Positions 1 to 11,228 of a stretch of DNA of 64,000 nucleotides are shown here, in pieces (the first letter of the stretch is position 1; every line of letters begins with the position of its first letter). The notes below the pieces were generated by a model. That model made no database searches and was not told the origin of the DNA. It saw only the letters and a program-made list of their open reading frames with translations. The position numbers and the translations under genes are program-made. Source of the stretch: Isoetes taiwanensis (Eukaryota > Streptophyta > Lycopodiopsida > Isoetales > Isoetaceae); assembly GCA_021234155.1 (NCBI GenBank), contig JAJEKV010000111.1, positions 564,968-628,967 on the forward strand. The letters are read 5' to 3'.

Positions 1-18
1 TGTTTTTTTACGTAATAA

Positions 19-189
19 GCAATTAAATCTAGTGCTGTTCTTGATGAATTTCCTACTTATTCCTCCCACTTTGCTCATTTTCTGGATGTTAGAGACACAT
101 GGAATCCCAAGCAATTGGATGCAGATCTACTCTCTACAAGCTCTGATGCAAATGTTGATATGCTTACAGTCTCGAAACACTTTTGCTAA
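19..189 (+). other. Unassigned coding-like open frame, possible exon
   Basis: From 19 the frame stays open to a TAA at 187-189. It reads with ordinary protein-like composition (LDEFPTYSSHFAHFLDVRDT, then NPKQLDADLL). A possible donor (AG|GTATAT) follows at about 196, but it lies beyond the stop. I do not recognise the family. It may be the end of a gene starting outside the window, or a relic. No start codon in this frame supports a complete gene. Confidence 0.25.
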
Positions 190-839
190 GCTAAGGTATA
201 TAATCGTTGTTCTAACAATGTATATGCGTGTGAAGTTTCTTAACATCGCTGTAGATTCTAAAACAAAAATCATTGAACTGGTTTCATTTTCAGATGATTC
301 GTGTATTTGAACATGATTATTTTTTCCTATGTGATCCCCGGCAGTCTTGAAAGTAATGATCCAATGATGTAAGGCCCGCTTTATCAAAATTAAGCAACAA
401 TTGGTTGTGGGAATATCTTTGCAACTAACAAGGGTTTTGTAGAATTGGAAAAGTGGGAACACCATTCCATCTAAAAGAAAGCTTAGAGTGCTTAACATTC
501 CATCTAAAGGATTGTAATGCATTTTTCTCGCTTTCAAATTATGAATTCCATGAATTTCATGCCAATGTTCCTCTTTTTGAACCTCTTGCCCAAATTTGTT
601 GTTTTAATGAATTTGAAACGTGAAGCTATCCAACTCTACGCTTTTCCCCAAGCTTGCCCCCTTCTAATTATTTTTTTTCTTTTTGACATTGTTAGTGACA
701 ATAGCAATGTTAAGGTTGATAGCAATGTTGGTCGACATTTTTTCTTATGGCCACTTGATTTATTTATTCAAATGAGGGAGCATAGAAACCATGGAAATAT
801 TGTTTTATTCTTACAATAAGCGCGCGATGTCAAGATGAA

Positions 840-1625
840 GCCTATAAAGATTCCAAATGTAGAATCCAGATTCCAACATGCCTCTTTGAAACCAACTATT
901 CAGCCTTTTGTGCCCCTTCACAACATCCGTGGTCTTCGCTTGTTGTTGTATTACATTTTAATGTTAATGGTGGGACTACATAGTTGGTTTCCTTCAAACT
1001 CTCGGCCTTGAACTTTGTGTCACGCTATGGTCTCGTTGGAACATGCCCGCTAGATTGTTATGAGATACATCAAACACTCCTAAACTGCCAATGCTAATGT
1101 ACCAAATGGAATAATACCACTTAACTGATTCATGAAAGATCTAGTGTCTCCATAGCCTTAAGATTTCTATAGATGAGGAGGAATCTCACCGCTGAACTGA
1201 TTATGGGACAAGTTTAGTTGCATTGTTTGATAGATCCGTGAATCGCTGATGCTAGTCAAATTGCCAATGCATTCGTATTGTCCCTTCTAGATTATTGTGG
1301 GCTGCCACCAGAAAACTAAACCCTCGCGATAGTAAATCTCCTTTTGAACTGGGCTCTAAAATTTATTATTGTCGAAATCCACCACCACTGCTTTTTCTTT
1401 TATCATAAACCTCTACCTGCTAGAATTTTCCTCAGAATCTATTATTATTCAATGTAACAATGCCAAAGTTCAAATATTGAAGTTAGATCTGCATTTCTCC
1501 ATCCGTACTTTTGTTGTCATGCGCTGTCAAAGAATAGAGAGTCCGGATAATTTTCCAATTCAAAAGGTATTCTCGGCCTTCAAATCATTGCCATGTGTTT
1601 AAGATTGTGCTAACCTCAAGCTTGC
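840..1625 (-). pseudogene. Degenerate LRR receptor-like protein, C-terminal ectodomain
   Basis: Read on the minus strand with frameshifts, this stretch gives plant LRR receptor signatures in order: LNLSHNQFSGEIPP, then a broken METLDLS / NQLSG repeat, then GVFDVSHNNLAG, and about 100 bases on a cap resembling the 'NQLCGPPL' end of RLP/RLK ectodomains (here KETNYVVPPLTLKC). Intact members carry 10-25 LRRs, a membrane segment and often a kinase domain, and act as plasma-membrane receptors. Here only the last repeats remain, with stops in every frame, so no functional product is expected. The order of motifs makes the family call fairly safe; RLP versus RLK cannot be decided because the sequence after the cap is not preserved. 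Confidence 0.6.
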
Positions 1626-1708
1626 TTATATATTTGGGATAATGCCGGGCCAAAGAATTATTTGCTAATGACGTAAAACCTCACCCGTAAAGTCACCAAT
1701 TAACCGGG

Positions 1709-3248
1709 TAGGACGTCTTCTACTCAGATACTGGCAAGGTAACTCACCGTGATACAAATGTGAGTGCCCCCACACCGTACTTCCATGTCGATAATGTGGC
1801 TCTCCACATATCACCGCATCCCGTAACTAGCCCCAAGCAGAGAGTGGAAGGTGTCATTCTACCCCGCCTCCCCCTCGTGGCCTACCTAGCCGCTGAAGCG
1901 AAACATACATGTCGCGAGTACATACATCATCCCGCGGACCATCTCGGCGCGGATGGTCCCTCATAATCAGATAGACAAAGATCGCCACATCACATATTGG
2001 GGATCCTAAATTCCTGCCTCCTCGCATCAAAGGATGACTCACTCCGGCCAGTTCCAGTTCGCTGGTGATGTAATTCATGGCAATGGATTTGGTCAGTACA
2101 AGAACATGGCATAGGTTGAACCACTCCATCCGCCTCTCCTGCATATTGTACTTTGCAGAGTAGGGTTGAAAAGTGTTGGGACTGACCGTAGGCTCCTCAC
2201 GCATGCATAGCCAAGGGGCTATTCCTCGGGTTCCATCCTCCCGGCCCGGCTGGGGCGTGGGGATCACTCTCCCCGGAGATCTCAGATGCTAACTCAAGGT
2301 GACTAGAGGGCTAACGCCTCGTGATTCGACCAACCCACCGGAGTGTATCACTTACCCAGTGTCGAGCCCATGCCTTTACCCGCACTTCGGGCAAGCCATT
2401 AGACCTAGTCACAATGATCCCCTGTAGGGCTTTACACACCGGGATCGCTCAAGAATCGACATGAATCTCTTTCAAATGGGCCCGGGCCCCTCACCCGGCC
2501 AACTGTGTGGCTCTCACGTGCCTTAATCTACAGCTGTGTGCTAGAGAGGCTACCTAGGAGCATCAACTACAAGCTTTAGGGCCTCTACCCCTTCCCAATA
2601 CAAGGAGTTCTCAGCCAAATACATCATCCAACATATCACGTAAGAACTAAAGAACTAGATCCAAATCATAGGAGTTAGGGTTCTTTAGTTAGTGTCCCAG
2701 ATCTAAGATTCAGATATCCATATAAGTAATTTAATAGTCTAAACCAATGATTCTACACTAGAAGATCGGGCTTTTAAGCTATTAATTCGACCAAATACCA
2801 TCCTTGAGTGGTTCTCCCGACCTCGAGTTCCAAACTGATCCCCAGCCGAATGGTCTTCGGGAAACTCCGGGATACAATTCCAAGGCCAATTGGAGGCGGT
2901 TTTGTTCTCGCTACTAAACTCCAGCTCTAAAACCCTAAGTGACCTAAAAAACTAGCAAGCTAGGTTTTCCCACCCTAAATAGACATGGGGTTTAGGCTAG
3001 GGTTTCCACCTCACCCAATTTGGCATGTGGGATAATTGGAAAGGCCCACTTGCCTTAGTGGCTAGGGTGGCAAAATATAACATGGAGCAGGTGTACCGCA
3101 CATGCACATTAATAGGAATACTCCTAGCAAGTTGCCCCTAGGCTACTTACTCCGGCTATCCATGGCGACAAGCTAATCGGTGTGGCGTTGTAATGCAGAC
3201 GTAGCATAATGTACGCCCCGAGCCGTGATAATCGCGTCGAACGCCACA
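1709..3248 (-). repeat. LTR A (3' LTR of element 1)
   Basis: About 1.54 kb, alignable end to end with LTR C and with B and D. On the minus strand it begins TGTGGCG directly after the purine tract (compare TGTGATT in C and TGTGACG in D) and ends near GACGTCCTA, where C ends GACGTCACA. It shares the internal AAACCCTA-like cluster near 2930-3010. Its inner edge is certain from the polypurine tract; the outer edge at 1709 rests on alignment with LTR C. Confidence 0.75.
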
Positions 3249-3261
3249 TTCTCCCTACCTC
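3249..3261 (-). promoter_or_regulatory. Polypurine tract of element 1
   Basis: The minus strand reads GAGGTAGGGAGAA and runs straight into the LTR start TGTGG. The same position in element 2 reads AAGGTGGGGAGAA before TGTGA. This is the expected plus-strand priming site for reverse transcription. Confidence 0.7.
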
Positions 3262-4189
3262 ATCGATGTCAGTCTGGGCAGCATCGTGGCCCCCCACCTT
3301 GGGATCTTCCTAACCTCAACCTCAAGAATCAACTTGATACCTACACAATATAATCTTTATACATTTATCAGCGACACGGCACTACTTTAGAACATTATTA
3401 CGTTATTATATTATGGAATTTCTATCAATTCATAACACCATTAACAAGTTATTCACCATGTTGCCAGAAAAATTTCAAGATTTCATATCTATAATTACCG
3501 CCCCAGGTGGTACTTTCATTCCTTGCAACACATTCCAACAAAACTTGTGTGTTGTAAGTCTCGAAGCTCACCTCCTTGCCCTCCTGAGCCCCACTGCCTG
3601 GCATAGGTGTCGACACCTTTGCTATATGGTGACCACCCCACCTATCTACACATGAATGCATATTAATCTCCTACAGAAGAGGTACGAATCTTCCATAATG
3701 GTCAGGGAGACAGCCTATATGCCTATATGTCACTTCATGCCTACACCTCTAGCTGTCTAAATGGAGGATATCCTTCTCACAGAAGGAAGGATGGATTCTC
3801 CTATCAGCATATATAGCCAGTGCTTTCCTTATCAATGCAATTCCTTAATGACCTCTTCGGGAGGCTCGCCCCTCCTCGCGGGATGTGGCGCGACTTTCTA
3901 ATCTACCCACTCGCCTAAAGCGGAAACGCGTCATGCCTACATTGACATTACATACCGCACGCCTGGGAGATCACCGTGAAGTGGTCTCCATCATTCGAGA
4001 ATAAAATACATGCACTCCATACCAAGCATAGGGTTGCATGCGTAGATTAATCTATACAAGAATTCAATCCCACGCGAAATCGACATGTTCTATCATTTCT
4101 TCGAGATGACCTTGCCGCCCCATTGTTCCATAAACCTGTGGTAACGCTTACTCAAATCCTTCTTAAGTACCCACGCCGCGTGCTTTCCA
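3262..4189 (-). other. Element 1 non-coding region between pol and 3' LTR
   Basis: It aligns with 19730-20564 of element 2 (for example the 'CTACACCTCTAG' and 'TAGATAGGTGGGGTGGTCACCATATA' stretches occur in both, in opposite orientation). No open frame is shared between the copies, so it is a long 3' untranslated part of the element. Confidence 0.65.
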
Positions 4190-5260
4190 CCGCAAGTGTT
4201 TCCACTTGACCAAGTATTGAGGAACTCCGACCTCCTTGTTTCTTTGAAAGCTTTATCAAGAATCATTTCGAACTATTTCCAAATGCTCCTCCGCCATTTC
4301 CAACAACGTTGGAGTGTCCAAAACTTCGCCCGATTTGGAGTATGCTTCTTCAACAAACTCACGGGAAGACCTTATGAATCTTTAGGTGTGTCGGGCAATT
4401 CTAACTTGTAGGATTGATTACCTACTCTCTTGATTATTCTCAAGGGTCCAGCCCACCTTGGAGCAAGCTTGCAATTGCTAACTCCGAAGCCACCGCTTTT
4501 ACCTTTATCTTGAGCCATACATCATCTCCAACTTTGAACTCTCTTACCGCTCGATGCTTATCGGCGATGCTCTTTTGTCGACTTCTTGTCGCTAGCGTAT
4601 ACCCCTCGAACCTCTTCCACGAAGCCGCCGATATCGCCCAACATCCGGCCGCGAAACTTCTACTTTTGACACCTGGTTGTGCCAAGTGTCCGAGTTAGGC
4701 AATCGATAGCCATAATTGATCATAAATGGCTACATTTGGGACGATTCCCGCTTTGGTGCTATTGTATGCAAACTCCACCAAGTGAATAAATTCTTCCCAC
4801 ATACTTTGCTTATTCCGCATATAGTTTCGTAGCATGTCTTCTAAGATCCCGCTGGTCCGCCTCCGTCGCCATCCGTCTGAGGATGATACGCCGGCTCATG
4901 GATAGCTTGGTCTGAATTGTCGCAAAGAGGTCTTGCCAAAAGGCACTCATGAACTTCGGATCTCTCGGAGATAATCTCCCTTGGCATGCCATGAAGCCCT
5001 CAAGATCTCTTTGGTGAAGAGCTTTGTCGTATCCATAGTCAGATTCTGGTCCCCGCAAGGCACAAAATGTGCCATCTTTTGACAACTTGTCGACCACTAC
5101 CATCAAGGCATCCTTGCCTCTCGCCGTTTTGGGAGTCCCGTGATGAAATCCATGCCGATTACCTCCCACTTAGCATTTGGCAATCGCTAATGGCTCTAAT
5201 GCCCCCGAATTAAGTCGCTCGCCTTCGCCTCACCGGGCATAGCCGACATTCCTTGATGTA
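4190..5260 (-). pseudogene. Element 1 integrase and chromodomain (broken)
   Basis: On the minus strand this is the degenerate counterpart of 18600-19700. Recognisable pieces are GGNRHGFHH (frame-shifted integrase start), MVVVDKLSKDGTFCALRG, a Pro-Arg-Asp-Pro-Lys stretch at the second catalytic site, AFWQDLFATIQTKLSMS, RSRQKSIADKHRAVREFKVG and GDDVWLKIKVKA. The chromodomain relic lies at 4190-4320. In an intact element integrase inserts the cDNA and the chromodomain steers it to marked chromatin. The second catalytic aspartate context (normally S-D-R-D) is lost and several frames are needed, so it is inactive. Confidence 0.75.
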
Positions 5261-6060
5261 GCGAAGCTATTTGCTTCTTCATTCCTCGCCAATAATAGCC
5301 GCACAAGACTTTGAAATATGTTTTCATGAATCCCGCATGGCCAGCTATTGGGCTGTTGCGCGGTCATGGAGGATCAACTTCCTTACACCGATGATTCGCA
5401 CGCACAACTTGTTCTTATGGTATAACAGTTGCCTTCCTTCTTATAATGCTTGAAGGCCTCCCGCTTTTATCTCGCTCTAGCCTCCTTAGAGAGGCTTGCC
5501 CATACTTCCCCGAAATCCACATCCGCTGGCAAGGACTCTTCAATCTCCTTTACCAAAGTCGCCGAGAGCGCCGAAATTGCGCTTGCAATGCACTCTAGTT
5601 GTCGGGATGCCTTGAAAGCGATCCGCTACCACATTGAGTTTCCCCGCTTGTAGACTATATCAAAGTCATATTCCTCGAGGAACTCCATCCATCTCCGGCA
5701 CGCCTCGCATTGAGGTGTGTTGTTATGTGAATACATATTGAGGCTCATGGCTCTGTATCCAATTGGAACTTCCTTCCCAAGAGATAGTGCCTCCATATTC
5801 TTAATGCCCCGACAAACCGCAAGCAATTCCCCGATCGCGGCGGGTAGCGCCATTCAAGGCCGCTCATCTTCCCGAATCATACGCTACCACACGCCTTCTG
5901 TGCATAAGCACCGCACTGTAGCTATCTTTACTGTGATCCGCTGCTACAAGCTTATCCTTCTCCCGGTCCCAAGCAGGTTAAGATCAATGTGAAGCAAAGC
6001 TTCCTTCAACAATTCAAATCCCTTTTGGGCTTTGTTGCCAATGCTCTACCCAATCTTTCA
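5261..6060 (-). pseudogene. Element 1 zinc H2C2 and RNase H (broken)
   Basis: Minus-strand fragments match 17760-18590 of element 2: EEYDFDIVYKRGNS (RNase H end), CEACRRWMEFLEEY, a zinc-binding H2C2 remnant near 5240-5300 and GELLAVCRGIKN of the RNase H core. Several frameshifts interrupt the domain. RNase H removes the RNA strand during reverse transcription; the H2C2 finger precedes integrase. Confidence 0.7.
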
Positions 6061-6950
6061 CCTTCACCTCGCCAGGTCTGTTAACGGGCTGTTATCTTAG
6101 CAAAGTTCTTTACTTAACTTCCCCGTAGTACCGCTAGACCGAGAAAACTTCTGACCTCGCGGTACATTCTTCTACAAATTTACCAAATCATCACCGCCAA
6201 TCTTGGCGGGTCCACGAGATGCCTTCGCCGAGATCACATGACCAAGGTATTCCACCTTTCTCTCATGGGCGGCACTTCGACAACTTGGCGCATAACCGGT
6301 GCCTCAACTTCTAGCACCCTTCTCAAGTGTTGCACGCGGTTTTCAAGGGATCTCGCTATACACCAAAATGTCATCAAAGAAAACAATCACAAAGGTGTCC
6401 AGAACTCCTCAAGATATCGCTCATGAGCCTCATGAACGCTATGGGGCATTTGATAAGTTTAAAAGGCATCACCGCGGAACTCATAATGCCCATACCAAGG
6501 CCCCGGCGGCGGTCTTGTGGATATCCTCCTCCTTTATCCGTATCCGATGATAACCTCGACCTTAAGTCGATTTTGAGAAGATCTTTGCTCCTTGAAGCTG
6601 ATCCATCAAGTCGCCCGATCTTGAAGCGATACTTGTTCTTAATGGTGTGCTTATTCAACCGCCTATAGTCTATGCACATTCTCAAAGATCCATCCTTCTT
6701 CTTGACAAAAAGAATGGGCGCCCCAAACGGCGAGACACTAGGTCTAATGAAACCTAGGTCGAAAGCAGCCCCGCGAATCGCTTTTTAGTCCCGCCAACTC
6801 CCGCGCTTGTCATTCTATATGGAGCCTTGCTTGTCGGTTTTGTTCCCCTGCTCGAAAGTGCTATCTCGCACTGACTTCTATAAGGAGGGAGCCGCTTGAT
6901 CTCATCCGAAAGAGATCGTGGAACTCCGCGATCAACTTAGCTATTTGCCT
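6061..6950 (-). pseudogene. Element 1 reverse transcriptase (broken)
   Basis: On the minus strand, 6374-6685 reads [20 protein letters not shown], the classic Ty3/gypsy RT entry motif, followed by a decayed 'KIDLRS' block. The region of the FDDILVY catalytic box (about 6340-6370) is present only in broken form. It aligns with 16890-17690 of element 2, which retains the catalytic box. The decay removes any chance of activity. Confidence 0.75.
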
Positions 6951-7660
6951 CTAACTTGTCGAGCATCTTGTCTTCTTTGCTTCCTTCCACCCGCTCACTA
7001 ATCTCAAGCTTGAAGATGTATGCTACCCGCTCACTCTTGATGCACTTGAACAGCCGCTTAGAAGACATACACCGCATGATGGGGACAACTTTTTACCTCG
7101 TTATCTCAATGATCTTGCCGCCGGGTGTTGGGAAGGTCACCTTCCGCTTCCACAATCAATAATGGCCCCTCGCTGGTCCAAGGTACCCATACCTATTATC
7201 AAGTCATATTTGCCGATGCTCATTACCTCCGCCCCCATCCGATCTTAATCCCCGCAAGTCGATGTCAAAGTTGATTTTTTACCCGCCGGCCAGCTTTTAT
7301 CGCCCACTTGCTAAGACAACGGCCTTGGCTTTGACTTTAATGGTTTCAACTTCAACATTTGAACCATTCGAGATGCAAAGTTATGGCTACTTCCCCGAAT
7401 CTATTAGGACTATAAATGACTTGGCCTTGGCCTTTCCCAATCGTGGAAATTACTTTATACCGGGTCGCTTGCTCAGATCTATTAAGCGCAAAGATATGAC
7501 ACTCACCCCTCAATGTAGTCGCTGGCCTCCTCGCCGCCGCCGCCGCATGTAGTGTCCCAATCTCCCAACTCGCAAGAAGGCCAGACTCATGACATATGGG
7601 CAGCTTGTCGTCCCCTATGGCCTGGCTGGAAACACCCGGGCAAAGCCGCTTATGCACTCC
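6951..7660 (-). pseudogene. Element 1 protease region (broken)
   Basis: The minus strand carries RGECHIFALNRSEQATRYKV and VAITLHLEWF (7352-7657). Further on, in broken frames, comes the flap-like end region of a retroviral-type aspartic protease, matching 16150-16860 of element 2. I do not see an intact D-S/T-G catalytic triad in either copy. Intact enzymes process the Gag-Pol polyprotein. Confidence 0.55.
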
Positions 7661-8720
7661 TCGCCTTTTTCCTTGGCATGGCTCGCGTAAAGGATCGCGA
7701 CCGCTTTGGAGTAGTTTGACCCTTCCTGCTTGTCTTTGAAGGACACCGCTTTTCTCCCCGCCGCTTCCCTTTGATTGCCACTATATATGGGGCTCTAGCC
7801 GGTCCCGGGTCGGCCGTTTCTGCTAAAACCGCCTGCCACGCCTTTGCCTTTATCTTGGTAATATCGCTGCTCTCCTTCCACTATTCTCGAGGTCCCGCCC
7901 CTTGCAAACTTATTGCCTTGACTCGCCTTCCGATACCGCTCTAGGGTTTATTGCCCTTACAAGCTTTAAGTGGATCTCCCTATTCAGACCTTCAATGTAG
8001 CTTTCCAATCGCATGCTTCACCTAACTTTGGCACATACAAATTTTAGCCTCATAAATTCCTCTCGTATTTCTCAGATCGACTTGTTGCCTTGCCGCAACC
8101 TCAGAGAAACTGCCGTGATCATACCGACTTGTGCTCTCTTGGAACGTAATGGCGCTTTGAAGGCTTTAGCAAACTTTGAACCTCGCAAGCATCCCCTCGC
8201 TTAAGCCATGAGCCTTGGCATAGCCCTTCCACCAAATGCGCGTATCCCCTTCAGTTCGGGCTGCCACCCCGCTTTTATCCTTATCCTTCATACCATAGGC
8301 ATTGCCAGATTCGCCATCTCGCTGCCAAGCCTCTCGCCTCCATGCTTCACCTGTTTCTCGCCGAGAATTGCTCGAGCTTCCTGGCCTTCCAAACATTTCC
8401 CAATGCAGTAGCTCTACTTTCTTCCGGGTAGTCGAGGTTCTTGTGTCCTTTGTCAAATTCTCCCGTGGTTCCTTCCGCTTTCGCCCGCTTCTACTTGGTT
8501 CTCGCTTCTTCTTCCTCGTGAATCGAGTCCGAACTGAAGCTTGAGCTCTGAGGAGTCCCAGCCGGGGACCTTCCTCTCTTGCTCCTCTTCCCTTGTCTCT
8601 ACTGTTTCTCCGAAATGATGCTTTAATCGGCGCTTGAGCTGCTACCCACCGAACCTCGCTTCCTCGCTTTCAGGCGGCTAGCAAGGCCTTTATCCTGCCG
8701 AGGTCCGGCCCTCATTTATG
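7600..8720 (-). pseudogene. Element 1 gag (broken)
   Basis: On the minus strand, 8166-8456 encodes WEMFGRPGSSSNSRRETGEA and later RIWWKGYAKAHGLSEGMLAR. Around 8010-8070 is the capsid end 'EEFMRLK...SYIEGLN', the usual Gag pattern of plant Ty3/gypsy elements. A relic of the CCHC zinc knuckle (CFQPGHRG) sits near 7600-7640. Frame changes occur at least three times. Gag forms the cytoplasmic particle that packages the RNA. Confidence 0.65.
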
Positions 8721-9102
8721 AGTTTTTCTTCTTCGAGTCATTTGTCCAAACTCTTCAAGCAGTTCCTTGCTTCGGGCGTGGGTTCGGGCTCGTTTCCTCA
8801 GAAGTTCCCCGCAGCTTGTCGCTCTCCCAAGGCCAGCTCTAGCTGCATACACAAGTGGTTCATATCTACATGGTTAGTTTTCCTTGCTTTCTTGCATTAT
8901 TTATGTTTGTTGGCATGGTTGAGGGGACACAAAATGTATCAACAAAACATTTATAGTGCAAGAGAATGTTATATTTATATTTTATATTACACTAATACAA
9001 GAACTTGCAACTACCGCTAATCACTTCGTTGATGCCTGAAGATGGATTATCCTCCAAGAACTTTTTTCACTTGGGCTGTTCCCAATCGAATGGCCCAAGT
9101 TC
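8721..9102 (-). other. Element 1 AT-rich spacer upstream of gag
   Basis: The minus strand of this stretch is closely matched by 14660-14960 in element 2 (for example GAACCACTTGTGTATGCA and the TATAAATGTTTTGTTG stretch). It is AT-rich and has no conserved frame. It contains TATA-like runs that could serve as an internal promoter for gag, but nothing proves that. Confidence 0.4.
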
Positions 9103-10525
9103 CTAAGGACATTGGCCGGAGATCCACCCCGTAATGCTCTTTGCTAAATCTTCTATTCTCATGGGTGGGAGGTGTAAGTCGCCGCCACCGACAGCCTTGC
9201 CCGCCACCAGAAGGTATGGCGGTCGAAGACGCCGAGTGCTACCGCTTTTCACCGTGATTGCATACTGTGTGTTAAGGGGTAGCCGCGGCATGCCGGCCAA
9301 TCCCCGAGAGTGCAATCAGCAACGATACTCCTTCCTCGCCTCGGGTGAACTTATGCGGATAACCGCTATTCTTCCATCCATCGAATGGCGTAATAGCGTA
9401 ATGACCTGGCTGCTATGTAGATGGGTCCTCGCCACTGCATCCAGCTCAGGTTCGCCTCAAATCATCAACCTCCACCGCGGGTGAGCTCCCCAGAAGTCCT
9501 TGATCAAGGTCAAGCCCTCCCCGAGGTCGAATTCCGTCCTATCCCGGGAGGTTCTCATGGACGAGCTTGCCGTTAGGATGTTTGAGGTCGCATAGCGGAT
9601 CCCCATCTGCTCCTCGAGAGCAAGGAACTCTTCCTCCGCTCGGTAGCTTGTTCTCAGCCTTGTCCGCCTCCATGATCCGCCTGATGTTGTCAGAGGGCTT
9701 GATGTCGGAGGTAAACCTCCCGCAAGTGTCGGCTTCCCTTACTTGGAGGGGAAAGTCGACTTCCTGACGATGAAGTCGCCCAAGTCCGCTTCTTCTGAGT
9801 TGGTGCAAAGAACTCTTCAGCCTGCATTCCCTTTCCCCTCGCACCGAGGTTTTGAATGTCGCCAGAGTAGAAACTCCTCACCTTCGACGATATAATGGGA
9901 GCTGTGCTTGTGATGCCTAACCCGAGGGGTGGCGCCACTCAGAGTCCCACGGGCTTTTCGTCTTGCCACTCCCGCTTCGCTTGTCGCCGCCGCTCCTCGC
10001 TGGGTCGAGCTCAACATCGCCTTCCTCCTCCCTCGATTCCTCGCTCATCCGAAGCCTTCTTCCTTCCTTCCTCCCCCCCTTCATACCGTGTGAGGAGCCG
10101 CTTGTTCTCACAAGCTACGGCTAATGGATCCACGCCCATGGGGAATAGAGGTTTCCACAAATGTTCTCGCACGGGGTGAGAAAGATTGCCGTGGCAAAGT
10201 TGAAAGAGAAGTACTTGGTCCCCGCTGACGCTAGGACCATTGGCTCAAAAAGGTGCGCTTTGTTTGTGAGGTATTTGGCGCATGTTCGACATCGCCTAAT
10301 GTCGCCAGCAGGGACCGCCTAGGAACAAAAAATATCCTATACAAGGAGGGAGTTGCACTAGCGCCGGGTTCTACCCTAGCTTGGAACTCACCAAGACTCT
10401 ACTATAAGCCGGGTCGCGGTAAGGTTGCTTGACGCCTACCTCCTTCCCCGAAAAATCCGAAGATTTGGTCGACGCCGCCAAGAAGATGAGCGCCGGGCGC
10501 TGTACCATCTCCTCGAAATCGGTTG
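9103..10525 (-). pseudogene. Element 1 extra ORF upstream of gag, family unknown
   Basis: A minus-strand frame opens with ATG at about 10525 (MATDFEEMVQRPALIFLAAS) and can be followed, with several shifts, through EGEEFLLWRHSKPRCEGKGN (about 9870), IKPSDNIRRIMEADKAENKL (9690) and RRLRPPYLLVAGKAVGGGD to a TAG near 9103 after TGWISGQCP. The length would be about 470 residues, rich in Arg, Ser and Gly. Its position between the leader and gag is unusual for chromoviruses. It might be an upstream gag-like gene or captured host sequence. I do not recognise the fold and cannot show expression. Confidence 0.35.
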
Positions 10526-11228
10526 CCATTGATTAATTGCGTAAGAAGGTAACAAATGGTTGCAAGAGCGCCAGGAGTTAGGGAAATCGGCTAGAAGGGC
10601 AGGAGCAGATTTGTAGGGTGCTATGTGAGAAGTGACGGTCTATTTATAGAAAAGGGGGAAACCCTAATTTTGGATGACTTGGAAATTTCCTAGGATTGGG
10701 TAATTCTAACTTATCCGAGGTCAAAATAGGAGTTTGAGGACTATAGGAGATGCTTGAACAAGGCTAGGTTACCTAAAAGATGCTATGCAAGAGGGTTGAA
10801 GGTGACTTTGACAAGTCCCGGTGAAGAATTGGGTAAGAGGTCTCACAGCCTTGCCGCCTTCAATCCTAACTTTTTGTTTTATGCGACGAGGCGCCGAAAT
10901 GTGAGACATCAGTCCCATTTCGATTAAAGGTGTCCAATTTGGGTAAACTAATGGTGTAAGGGTGATGGGCTCACCAAATTAGGCGTAATCGACCCCTTTA
11001 TTTGGTCAATTTGGAGCTGTTTTGGTCAAGTTTATTAGGTCTCACAGCCTTTGCGCCGCTTCAATCCTAACTTTTTGTTTTATGACGAGGCGCGAGCCGT
11101 GAGACATCATGTCTCTCGGCCCCAAATGTCCTATTTCACTCAAATAAAAGCTAAAACTTATTAATTTGCTCTAATTACTCAAGTTTATGTCATCAAGGTA
11201 CACAAAATTGCTCTATATTACAAAATTT
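10526..11228 (-). other. Element 1 non-coding leader with GTCTCACA/TGTGAGAC units
   Basis: No open frame. Two related units of about 67 bases (10840-10907 and 11039-11105) each start GTCTCACA and end TGTGAGAC, an inverted 8-mer. Between and below them is sequence shared with element 3 (GGCGTAAT-GACCCCTTA at about 10983 and 24333). Confidence 0.5.
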